Shown: one piece after another, positions 27,404-37,946 of the stretch | Position numbering within the stretch: position 1 is the stretch's first letter | How the letters are laid out: each line of letters begins with the position of its first letter | NCBI RefSeq assembly: GCF_036669915.1 | Contig: NC_089314.1 | Coordinates: forward strand, 31,062,634-31,126,633 | Reading direction: 5' to 3' | Source: Pocillopora verrucosa | Lineage: Eukaryota; Cnidaria; Anthozoa; Scleractinia; Pocilloporidae | DNA length: 64,000 nucleotides | The notes under the pieces: model-generated | What the model was told of the DNA's origin: nothing | The model's database searches: none | What the model saw: the letters and a program-made list of their open reading frames with translations, nothing else | Translations under genes and position numbers: made by a program

Positions 27404-27875
27404 TGTTGTAAATGGATTTATACTTTGTGTTGTGATCTATTTATCCTCTATGATTAGTCACCAATTGAAAGCAATGGGGAGGGAGTAAGGGGAGGGTGTA
27501 GCCTTCTGAAAATCACTTCTAAAACCTCACTTCACTGCCACATAATCATGACAACATAGTAAAAAAAAGTGGCCCGGGAAATATACCTCTTGAGACTTCT
27601 TTCCATTTCTTTTAACACTTTTAATCTCCATTCCTTTGCAATTTCTTTATACTTAAAAATCATTTTGAAAATTTCCACAATTTTGGAAGAAACCACAACT
27701 CTAGATACAAAGTGAAACCCATCTGAAAAACCAGGTAATTAGAATTCCAGAGTCCAAACAAACAACTTTATTCAATAAACCTTTCAATTGAATTGAAATA
27801 AATGTTACAGAGTGACTGTGTGACTGTGTACTTAAAAATTTTGCTTCAGGACATCACTTTACCCCCACAAATATT

Positions 27876-28040
27876 AACCTTTTCAGTCCATGAAATGATC
27901 AATAAGTAATTTCTCCTCACAATCAAACACACCTTGAGTATACTTGTTTGATTAAATGCCAAATTCTCTGAGCTAAAATTAAAAGAAATGTATGTGAGAC
28001 TGAGGATAATTAATGTTTATGTCAAAACGGTTAAAGAGTT
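27876..28040. repeat. TTAACCC-family repeat, diverged copy
   Basis: It begins TTAACCTTTTCAGTCC, has TAATTTCTCCTCACAATC and CCAAATTCTCTGAGCT, and ends near ACGGTTAAAGAGTTA. This order matches the other family members at lower identity. The counterpart is at about 62925-63090. Confidence 0.5.
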
Positions 28041-28358
28041 AGCTGAAAACAATCTGAAAACCTTTTTACTGCCACCAATCAAGAAAAACAATTTGTCACT
28101 CTAGAAGTAGGAAAGTAAAAAGTAATCAATGAGTTACTCATGGATATTGCAAGGAACTGAATTTCACAGTTTTCAGAGGCACTCTGTTAAAAGTAACTTT
28201 GTGTATCAATTGGCTCGATTTTCTCTCCACAACAAGCAGACAAGGCATAGTTAGGGTAACATTAAGTTATGCACTCAATCTTTATTCTATTGTAGTCATT
28301 AAATGTGGAAGAGTGTTCTTCATTGTCGGCCTCTTGAGGTGATGGTTATTGTATGGAG

Positions 28359-28477
28359 CACAAAAGGAATGGCTCTGCAGGGATTGGTCTTCAAGAAGTT
28401 ACAATTAACAGCCATCCACAAGTGTGACATCAGCTGTGAAAGAGAAATCAGTTGCCCGATTTATAATTATGTGATTG
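28359..28477 (+). CDS. PAN/Apple-like domain exon (orphan, single exon seen)
   Basis: The frame reads GMALQGLVFKKL, then KCDISCEREISCPIYNYVIG. This fits the start of PAN/Apple domains of cnidarian secreted or membrane proteins: aliphatic strand, Cys-x3-Cys and Cys-x2-YNY. A strong donor (GTGAGA) follows at 28478. A possible acceptor is the AG at 28357-28358, but the 5' border is uncertain because the frame stays open back to 28303. I could not find the neighbouring exons. The second block has the same exon at about 63410-63528 with three amino-acid changes and the donor kept. It may be part of a gene or a remnant of one. Confidence 0.45.
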
Positions 28478-28486
28478 GTGAGAAGT

Positions 28487-28520
28487 CTTGAACTTGAACT
28501 TGAACTTGAACTTGTACTTA
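28487..28520. repeat. (GAACTT)n hexanucleotide repeat
   Basis: About five units here, but only two to three in the corresponding place at 63540-63556, so this short tandem repeat is length-variable. Confidence 0.85.
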
Positions 28521-28537
28521 GTCCAAGTTCTATTTAG

Positions 28538-29661
28538 AAGGAGAATCAATTGCTAATGATAGCACTATCCTGTCATATCTATTTTATAGACAGAAAGGCA
28601 GACATATGCCAGACATTTGTGCATATCAGTGAGATACTGTGGCAGGCAATTCAAGCATAAAAGCTTTCTGAAACTGCTATGATTAAGAAAAAATTAGGGC
28701 CAAATTTTCAAAGTTGGCTGACTTTAACAGTTATTTCCAGTACTTGGACTGGGTCTAGCTGAATTACTGAAACAGATTTACCTTGCCAAAGGGTTCAACT
28801 AACTTTATTGTCTTACTTTGGGAAAATTGAAGAAGAGGAAGAAGTTGTACACTTTTTATTTTGTAAAACTAAGCTTTTGGGGAACTTTTAGAAGGAAACC
28901 TTTATTAAGATTCCCTCTCAAATTTCTATAAAAAGCAGCAATCATTAATTACTGATGCAGTTTATGAAAAATACAAGAATTTTTTTTCATTGGATGAATT
29001 TACTTCAAGATTTTTAAGTACATGTTTATCTCAGCTCAGATACATTAATATGTAAATGATTGATTTTGTGTGGAACATGAAAAATTCCATCCTTTTCACA
29101 CAGTTCACCTTTTTGGCACTAGATTTTACAAGTTGGGTGTCACAACTTTTGATGTAAACAAACTGCAATAGTTCAGACAGAGTCAACCACTCACTACCCA
29201 TGTCTGAACTTTGGCTTCACTAAGTTGTCATAAATAATTTCACACTATCCTTAAGTATTAATCTTTGCTCAAAATTGACTTATTCATTTTATCATATGTT
29301 TTCAAGATTATATATCAAGCACATTATTATTTTGCTACCCATTGAGAGGATGCGAAGAATGTAACAGGAAACATTTTGGCTTGGATTAATCTAATGCTGA
29401 AAAGGTGAATTTTGAATCAAATAGTGGCAGCCATATTAGTTGTTTAAAGGAATTATACCATATCACAAGTAAAGTTTGAGTCACAAGTCAAGTTTGTGTC
29501 ACAAGTCAAGTTCGAGTCAATTCAAATTGTTTTTCTTCTTTGTTTGTTTTTATTTGATATGTGTCAAAATGATGTACCAGGGATTCAAGAACACTTAGTT
29601 TTATCGTAAGCTTAAAACGTTTTTCATGGCCATTTGCAAGGGTTAATTCAGCATTGATTCA
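28538..29661. other. Segment present only in the first block
   Basis: The second block joins TATTTAG directly to CAGCTCAG at 63576/63577, so these 1.12 kb are either an insertion here or a deletion there. The junction has only an AG of shared sequence. I see no intact gene. A weak frame near 28830-28900 looks like the Cys/His end of a LINE polymerase, but too little is left to call it. Confidence 0.65.
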
Positions 29662-30548
29662 CAGCTCAGTTTATAAAAGTTAACATTCCAGAGTATCTAC
29701 CGTTTCCCCCAGAGATTCCAACTTTTTTCCCTTTATTTTGCAAAACTGAGGCAGAAGTCCTTATGCTACAGCAAACCACCTAGACTTGCAGTGTAAAACC
29801 AATTTCTAGTACTTGACTGCCGTGTTGCATCCACAGGGATCCCATTCTCTCATTAGCCAAAATTGTGGAGAACATATGTATTCCTCTATAAAACGTTTGA
29901 TTCACCAGAATGATCAAGTTTAACTTTATTTGATTTTCTTGTGGTATATGGGTTTCACTTGCTCAAAACTTGTAAAGTGAGCCATGTTTCAAAATGATCA
30001 CATAATAATGTGTGGAATACAAAATGTATAATATGGACTGAGTAGTATGCATGAAAAAGAAGTTGAAAGTTAGCAAGTTAAATATCTTCCTTGTCAGAGC
30101 TTTAGTTATGGTTTCCACCAGGTTTTTAATATGTCTTAATGGACAATAACAGCCTTTGAAACATTTTGAAAACTCTGCAACAATTCTATAAGATGGACAA
30201 TAACAGCCTTTAAAACATTTTGTAAACTTTGTGACAATATTCTGTAAGGTGGAGAAAGGTCTAAGAGCCCTCAGCAACAATCTAGAATGCAAGAATCTTT
30301 GTATGCAGTGAAATCAAACCAGATGAAACAAGCTCTGTCAATTGAAGTGAAAAGTAAAAAACTTCATTAAATGATCAGGTTTCCATTTCTTGCTTTAACT
30401 TTTTGGTGGCTAAAATAATAGCATATTGCCTTACAATGTTATTTTTCAAAGAGGAGAAAAATTTAAGTTCATTTGAACTTGACTCATGACTGGAGCTTGA
30501 CTTGAGCTCAAAGTTGACTTGTGAAATGGTATAACTCTGTTTAACATC
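29441..30548. repeat. Imperfect inverted repeats flanking about 1 kb
   Basis: The left arm at about 29441-29530 (AATTATACCATATCACAAGT and following) matches the complement of about 30465-30548. The part in between has two roughly 54-base direct repeats near 30142-30249 with GGACAATAACAGCCTTT. There is no coding capacity. It could be a non-autonomous foldback element. Confidence 0.45.
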
Positions 30549-30549
30549 T

Positions 30550-31600
30550 GCAATGTAGTTTGCAGCATAAAATCATATGAAAGGACTGTATTTCCTTGAA
30601 TAAGCATTCTCCCCCCAAGCACACACACCCTAAGCCAAAATGTAAAATAAGTGCCCCCCTCCTCGCAGTTAGTGGGGATACTATAAAAAATCCTGTTTCT
30701 ATTGCAAATTTATCTATACAGTAAAATCAGCACAGGAGAATAGTTTACTTTCTGCATGTAGTTAATTCTATCTTGTGTTTGCAAAGGTATCATGGAAGGA
30801 AAAAAAGTCATATTTTTCAATTTCCTGAAATTTCATATTTAGTAGAGAAAATAAAGATCTAATAATTTCGGAAAATTTTATTTTGGTATCTTTTTTATTT
30901 CAAGATATAAAGCAAAGAGTATTTTCAAAGTAAAACAGCGGACGCAAGATTGATAACACTTCATGTCAACTTCTACTCGTCACCTAATTCATGATTACGG
31001 AACCATAATTGATTTACAACGACACACTACAGTTTTGTACAGATATGAGATCGTTCATTCGTTATCAAATTACTCACTTAAGTTCTTTGCAAAAGGTAGA
31101 GAGATTGTTTTTGTTATTTAAATGTTGTAATCACGCTGTTATCAAGTCAAAAAGCGACACAAGTCTCTTTTGCCGTTCCAGAAAAAGGACAAATTCCTTC
31201 GCAAAAATATTGTCCACTGATAATGATAGCAGTTCCTTCTAAACTCAAGAGATGCAGTGGTCAGAGTCTTTTTCAATAGAACTTGTCGAAGGCCCTAGTT
31301 ATAATTAGCGTAAAATCTAACCGACAGACCGTCATTTTACTTAATTTTCGGTTTCTATGCGAGTTAAGACCTCGTATACTCACCTGTTCGGTTTAGCTTC
31401 GTCTTCAAGTCCTTCAATATCGACCAAACTTTTCCATAGATATTGATGTCTACGAGATCGAACTACACAAGAATAAGCCAACTTGATAATCAACGCGCAT
31501 GGCTTCGGGGGAAGAACGCTGTCGATGAAAAGGGTTGCTAATTATAAATGGGGTAAGTTCCCAGAGAAACTGACGTGCTGAGTCGGTAGGAGAGTATAAC
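30550..31600. other. AT-rich region without recognised genes
   Basis: Short open frames only (for example 31009-31242), with no similarity I recognise. The equivalent part of the second block lies beyond the window, so conservation cannot be judged. Confidence 0.5.
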
Positions 31601-31609
31601 AAGGTAATT

Positions 31610-31904
31610 TTGTATCATCAACTGCGTTGATAACGTAAATTGGCCACCGTTAAGAGTTTAAAATCTGACGTTTTATCTGCAAGCCCGAAAAGCTGTCTAT
31701 GTTTTTGTCGCGTTTGAAGCGGGCCACCGGCCACCACCGCGCGCGGCAAATTTATCGACAATCCGGCACTACAAATGGCACAGAGGGAAAATACCGATGG
31801 CATTCCACTCACTCTCACACTTCACCCTCACAACCACTCAGGTCTATCATTCTTGAAAACTTTAAATCACCTCAAAACGATTGAGAGACTGGTACGATCT
31901 TTTC
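31610..31904 (+). mobile_element. Penelope-like element fragment at the duplication junction
   Basis: 31617-31680 carries the GTTGATAACGTAAATTGGCC terminal sequence of a Penelope-like family. A frame from about 31725 reads TTARGKFIDNPALQMAQREN and IPLTLTLHPHNHS, a block typical of the region between RT and GIY-YIG in such elements. It stops abruptly at about 31904, exactly where homology to the first block (from 10149) begins. It is truncated at both sides, and its family differs from the element at 39867-42075. Confidence 0.65.
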
Positions 31905-33949
31905 AATTATTTCTCTCCCTTACCTGAACTTTAGTTTTAGTACAAGTGTAACCTTGTACTTCTTCTTTCAAAGCCAGGCTCTTCAAGGCATCTTCAACGG
32001 ATGTAACAGTCTATCAAAAATATGGATCATCACAAATCAGGAAGTCTCACTACAAACACAAATTGACACCAAAAACCAAACTCAACAGAGCAGTCAATTA
32101 AATGGAAAAAAAGAAAATTTTTCACTAAGCCAATGAGAACTCAAAGTAACCAGACAATGTTCAAACGCGGGAAAGCGCATGTGATCAAGTGACAATTCCT
32201 TTCCACTCTGCGTTTTATTGGTTGAGGAAGTGGTGGGAAATTTCTTGACCAATCAGGGAGCGTTGTGAAGTAAGAAAAAAAATGGGTTGGCTCTGGAAAT
32301 TCAATTGAAAATAGGTGTATAAAAATTGGTAAGGTACATTGGAAAGTATTTTTCGTGCAGGAAACACATTAAAATGCTTAAAAATCTGGGGGGGGGGGAG
32401 GGGAAGGGGGATGGGGGGCACTTACCATTCTAGTCACCATGGATTTGTTTTTGGGTCCGACTTGTTCCCAGTCCCCTTCATCTTCCTGCTCCTCAGCTTA
32501 AGGTTCATCATCATCTGCCGAGTCTTCAGCCTTCAATGACAAGTCAACATCTCTCTCTGGGGCTAAGAAAATAAATGAACAAAGGTTATACACCCCATTT
32601 TGAAATGATCCATTATCACGGAGTTCTACTTTTTGTCGTTCGCTCACCAAAGGCCATCACCATCGAGCAGGTCATTCTTATCCGCACTGCAACACGAGCG
32701 TTTCCTTGTCAGCGAGAGAGTTTGAAAGAGACAGAGGTCTGTAAACGGGTTTGACCCAGACCTCTCCCACAACTTACGCCTCCCTCAAACTCTCTTTGGC
32801 GCTGCAGTGCTAACCATGAAGACCTGCTCCTAATACAAAGGCTATTCCTTAGGATGTAAGGATCAGTACTAAGAGAGTTTAGGAGAATCTTAACCTTTCA
32901 GCGGTTTTGATATTATCTTTGCAAGCTGCAGCATCTCTTCATGTAATCCGTTTAAAATGCAGCTAAGAAACTCTTGAGCATCCTCCTGTCGGCCCTATAA
33001 GAGAGTTCAACAAGTTACCCCAATATTTCATTTAAAAACCATAGATAGCTTGTGATCAGTTTCTTCTGAGTAAGTTTTGTGAAGAAAACAAGTTTGGGAA
33101 CCCTTTTTCCAACAGGTCTGAGTAGCTCGGAGATTTTGGCTAATCTTTCGCGGGTGGTGGTGGTGGGGGGGGGGGGGGGGGAAAGGGGGTGGGGACTATT
33201 TGTTTGCTTATTTTTCTTTATTTGTGGCCAGCGTTGAGGAGAGTAAGACTATGATTCATGACACATTTGTGCTCTCAATCCCCACAAAACAAGTCAACTA
33301 GACTTCTTGATCATGTTTATCCCTTGATGTGGAGCAGGCAAGATTTTACAGCAAGAAGAACCTTGGACAATTGAGAATTTGAGAGGTGACAGGGTGTGTC
33401 CTGCCCAATAAGGTCTCAACCACCTTTTGATACTTCCATTAACACATTTCTTATCTAATTTTGCTGTCTCTTCACTTTTATGGGACCGTAAGAGAGGAAG
33501 CAGAAAATAAGAATAATCAGCAAGTATCACTGTGTTTCTGGAGGAAAAAAACTCACCTTAACTGAGAGTGAGCTCTGAATGATCGCTAACATCTTGTATA
33601 CATATACAGGTTCAAATTGTTATCTAGTGTTAAACTCAGGTTTTGAAGAAGGAGAACTGCCACCTATAAAAAAAATCATAAATAGCCAACTTAGAATGAA
33701 GAGGATATTTCAAAAAAACCATTTTTCTTTGTGCAGAGTATGATTCTAAAGAATAATGGTTATGATTGATTCAAGAACATGCAAATAAGGTGGAGGAGTA
33801 TAACTCTAAACATTGTTATCCTAACTTCAAGTAATAATATACAAAATGACAGTAAGTTGAAAGATAAAAAATCTGAGATGACTGAAGTAATATGAAAAGT
33901 GGGCTTGTTTACCCAGACCATTCAGGTATAGCACTACTCTAAAAATAGG

Positions 33950-35670
33950 TCCGCAATGCGTACTTGTGTGGGATTTTATTGACAAAGTGTTTGGAAGAGG
34001 TTTTTGAGCGGAAGCAAACCTGTCGCTCACTGTGAGTCAACTGTACTACAGGGTTGATATTAGGCCTGGAATCAACAGTCTGAATAGTAATTTTTGTGTG
34101 GGAATTATTTGAACAAATACAGATTCACAGGAGGGATCTGGGGTATTAACTTTTCCTTTTATCAAGCAATATGCCTTTCCTTCCCTCCCTGGAAGCTTTT
34201 TGGCGTGTTTTTGAACGTTTGGTAATCGTCTTCAACAAATAAATTACCTCTTGGTGGCTTAGGCTATTTATTTGTTTATACGGCAATACTGGAAATACTT
34301 GGAGCAGTAAATATTTTCGTAACAGTCATTGAAAAAAATTGAAAAAATTTCTGCTACTACTTTTTAACTCGTGGATACACGATAGCGTAGAAACGAGTTC
34401 TTGTGGGCGCTCTGCGATATGCAAATTAGCGTGGACTCTTCGTAATTAGTCGTAATTAGTCGGCTTCGAACTCGAGATCTATCCTTCCGAAGAAGTAAGT
34501 CCAAAGTCGTGGCGCTATTATGATTGCACTGATCGTTGCGATATTTATTGTCTTTACACGCCTGTTTCGACATTTACTATATTGAAATGGACTTCAAATG
34601 TTTCAGATTAGTGCTATGATCAACTTAAAAACCAAATTTGAAGCGTCTTCGAATCGTCCATGCGCTGAACATAACGAGGACCAGCGAGAATCACGAAGAG
34701 TTTGTGAGTGACAGCAAGCTGTTGACACAGAAATTCCCACGGAAACATGTACACATGACATAAAAAAATGGTAATTTGCAGCATTATTTCTTTCTACGCC
34801 AATTTGGGTCTTTCCGTTGTAATCGTTTCGTTTTGTTATTCTTCTATGCAAGCGTGACTGTTTTGATGGTAAGAATGAAAGATGATCGCTTTCCACAAGT
34901 CGTTGCCGAGCACGTGACTATAATCTGGCCGGTGTTGTTTTGATCACTTGACAATCTTTTTCGCTGAAAATACAGGACGACTTCCTATTTCAAGGAATGT
35001 TTTTCCAATTAATTTCTATCGCATCGGTGTAAAAAAGTACAGGTATATGGGTGTTCTGAAAAACAAAAGGGAAATTCAAAACTACGAGAAATTGCGAGTA
35101 ATCGGCCTCTTGTACTACACGCGGGTTTTTTTGGTGTAACATGCGTGTGTTTCCCGTAAGTTACAAGCACTTTACGCACGTGGGAATGCTGCAATCACGA
35201 ATTTTATATTACGTGAAAGTCACGCATGTGGTTGTTTGCTCACTTCACTAATATGTTTGTTTGCTTGTTGTTGTTTTTTTTGGTATCCTGGAGTATTTCA
35301 GGAGGGGTTGCAGACTTAACTGTGGAATAATTGTTTAATGCAGGGTTGTCAATAAAGGTTGCAGTTAGAAATTAGCCAAGATGCTAAAGGAGCTGCCTTG
35401 AAATTTCAGGACTGTGTGTTATGTAGTTTATTTTTGTCTTTTGTAAATGGTTGTTAAACTGGACAACTCTTAGAAAGATGACTTCAAACTTAATTTTAAA
35501 AGGCCTGTTCTGGTACCAAATGAATAAGCAGCATTTCCTTATTATTAGTTTTGCAAGTTTCTCATTACAAATTCCTCTGAAAAAAGAGAAACAACTCTTT
35601 TCATAACTATTTACTGCTTTCTTTTGTTGCTCTCTTAACTTAAAAACAATGTACATCATGATAAAGTAAT
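33950..35670. other. 3' non-coding part of the Helentron insertion
   Basis: Small open frames on both strands (for example 34896-34603 and 35701-35384) have no recognisable domain. A short imperfect hairpin lies at 33948-33962, next to the element border, where Helitrons usually have one. Confidence 0.45.
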
Positions 35671-35673
35671 TTG

Positions 35674-36360
35674 TTATAGGACACTGTGAAATGAGGCCCA
35701 AACAGCTTTATGATCTGTGAAATGTGTTTCTAAAACATCTGCTTGTATATCAATGTTAGATATATTTGTATATATATGATCAATTACTGTGTTGCTGTCA
35801 GTTGTATAAGTTGATATGAACTGTTTGTAGTGGTTATCCCTCACTAGTAAATTATACAAAGGTCTTCTGTCTGTTTCAACAAGCCAATTTATATCAAAGT
35901 CTCTAGTAATGATATTGTTGTCTGGTGAAATGTTATTTAATACCTCAGTTATTGCTTCATAAAGTTGTCTTACAGGCACGTTTGGGGAGTGATATATCCC
36001 TATGATTGTCCAATCCTCAAACCTTGCTAACTTAATTACTGTTATTTCAACACCATGTATATTGTGACAATAGGGGTATCCAGGTAAGTATGGGATTTTA
36101 CTGTACACAGCTGTACCACCATAAGACCTTGATCCATTGCTGGAATTAAGGTTATCATTACGGAAGAGAACATAACCAGCAATGTCATACATGTCATTAT
36201 TATCTTGAGAATTAAATCTTGTTTCTGTGAAAATATTGATATCAGCACTTAGATAAATTAAGTCTTTACGTATATCTTCTATGTGTTTGTGAAGAGACCT
36301 TACATTAAGATAACACAGTTTAAGAAGGGAAAATGTTATGTCATGGAGAGGGAGATGCAA
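35674..36360 (-). CDS. Endonuclease/exonuclease/phosphatase (APE-like) domain of the Helentron
   Basis: A 228-codon frame with EEP-fold landmarks: LNVRSL at the start, FTETRF (metal-binding Glu region), GGTAVYSK, IIGIYHSP, an ITRDFDINW block where GDFN would be expected, IDHIY and THFTDHKAV (the SDH-like box). It begins 4 bases after the helicase stop on the same strand, so it was probably the C-terminal part of one protein. A helicase followed by an APE-like domain is the Helentron/Helitron2 layout. The altered GDFN box suggests loss of activity. Confidence 0.75.
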   Translation of the reverse strand: MHLPLHDITFSLLKLCYLNVRSLHKHIEDIRKDLIYLSADINIFTETRFNSQDNNDMYDIAGYVLFRNDNLNSSNGSRSYGGTAVYSKIPYLPGYPYCHNIHGVEITVIKLARFEDWTIIGIYHSPNVPVRQLYEAITEVLNNISPDNNIITRDFDINWLVETDRRPLYNLLVRDNHYKQFISTYTTDSNTVIDHIYTNISNIDIQADVLETHFTDHKAVWASFHSVL

Positions 36361-36363
36361 AGC

Positions 36364-37946
36364 TTAAGTTTTGCAGTTGTTCTTAATCTCTCCATCTGGA
36401 TTAACAGCAATCTTGCTTTCACACAAATCAGAAATATATAGGCCTTCTATAGCAGTCACTCTACTGAGTCCCATATAATGTATGTGTGGAATAGTATTTC
36501 TGGTACTAAAATCCACAACAATTCTACTGTCAGTATCACCTTGTGACCTGTGAATTGTTTTTGCTGCTGCGGGACGCAGTGGAAATTGTTTTCTAACAAC
36601 TTGTGCTGTTCTGTTTCTACCTACCGCAAACTGTGTAGTCACAGGGTTTACTGGGGTCCATGTGTGTTCAATTCATTGTACATACAAATGTCTTTTTTCA
36701 TTCCTTGTTTTCTGACCTACATCTGAGTGGTCAAATTGTACCCATACAATACCAGATGGTTTGGTTTGTTGATGTAACTGAACTAGTTTAACAACATTTC
36801 CAGCACCATTTGTTATGCCATCTTCTGTTCGTACATTCATGACAAGGTGTGTTCTTTCACCCTCAGCAAGACAAAGGGTTGAGGCTAACTGTTTTGTTTT
36901 TCTTGGATCATTGGGTATTTGTCTTAGTATTTTGTTTCTTAGCTCTGGAGAGATAGCTCCAAAAACACTATCTTGAGCATTTATTGTGAATTTGTTTCCT
37001 GTGGCTGCATTATGGGCCCTTTGTTTAAATTCATCTACTTTAGCATTCTGTATAAATAGGTGAGCTGCATCTATTGGGTTGTTGATGTCTTCTTGTATAG
37101 CTCTCTTTAAGTTTTGCAATGTCAGCTACTGTGTGTTTACCTTAACGCAACCTATTAAGTAATTCTACAAACAATTTGCTGTCTCTTTGACCCATGATTT
37201 CATTAAGTTCAAACATTTTAAAGTGTTTATGCCATAAACTGAGAGAAAGAACAGCATAAATCTACATTTTGAGGTCTTTGAAAATATAAGCATCCATAAC
37301 AGATTCTAATTGGAATAAGTCACCAATAGCAATTATGCTCACACCTCCAAAATCCTCTCTACAGCCTTTTATATCTTTAAGCCTATTGTTTAGCTGTATT
37401 GCAAACATACCATTTCCTACCACTGAGATTTCATCAACAAAAATCAATTGACTTCTCAAAGTGTTTAGTCTACTTGAATCAAGCTGTTTGTAATTTCTCA
37501 GTGATTGATTGGCAGGAATGGCCAGAGTGCTATGAAGAGTGTCACCCTTAAGCTTTACCAGTTGGAGCTAATAGTATAACTATGATCTGATGAAAATCAT
37601 CACCAGCTCTAGTGTTATAATACTTAAGCACTGCCTGATACAAAGCTTTTGTTAAATGCGATTTGCCAACACCAGCCCCTCCACTGAGGAAGCAGTAGAA
37701 AGGGGTTTCTAAGGTTTTAATCTGATGTAAAATGTGTTAAAAAAATTCTTTTTGCTCTTTATCGGGTGTCTGGACCATTTGACGAAAATCAAAATCAGGT
37801 AATTCATTCAATATCAGTGGTTCATTATTCAGCAATGTTGATGAAATGTTGAGATCATCAAAGAGGTCATAGTTTTCACTAAAATCAGGATGTAAATCTT
37901 CATGAGATCCAATCCTTGAACGGAATTGGTCAATGGAGATCCCCAT
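36364..37946 (-). pseudogene. Pif1-like helicase of the Helentron, frameshifted
   Basis: Pieces in order: 37946-37737 (N-terminal, acidic), about 37735-37600 with Walker A GGAGVGKSHL, 37459-37262 with LIFVDEISVVG (Walker B) and GDLFQL (motif III), 37119-36673 with NGAGNV, and 36642-36364 with AAAKTIHRSQG and MGLSRV (motifs V/VI). Stops and frameshifts separate the pieces. In Helitrons this helicase unwinds donor DNA during rolling-circle transposition. It directly precedes the endonuclease piece. Confidence 0.8.

Larger units (their letters stand above)
10149..31600. repeat. Segmental duplication, first block
   Basis: Homologous to 31905-64000 in the same order and orientation, from USP10 exon 14 through NLR-A to at least 30084. 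By eye the identity is well above 90% in both coding and non-coding parts. The right end of the block is not defined because the matching part of the second block runs out of the window. Confidence 0.9.

Noticed and set aside
28690..28960. Possible LINE zinc-knuckle/polymerase end fragment
   Set aside because: There is a single vague Cys/His-like stretch with a stop nearby, too little to assign.
29963..30292. A minus-strand frame with repeated KCFKGCYCP, resembling a Cys-rich peptide
   Set aside because: The motif comes from two 54-base direct DNA repeats. There is no signal peptide, and the rest of the frame is low-complexity.
34603..34896. A 97-codon minus-strand frame in the Helentron insertion
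   Set aside because: No recognisable domain and no position typical of a Helentron gene. Treated as chance.
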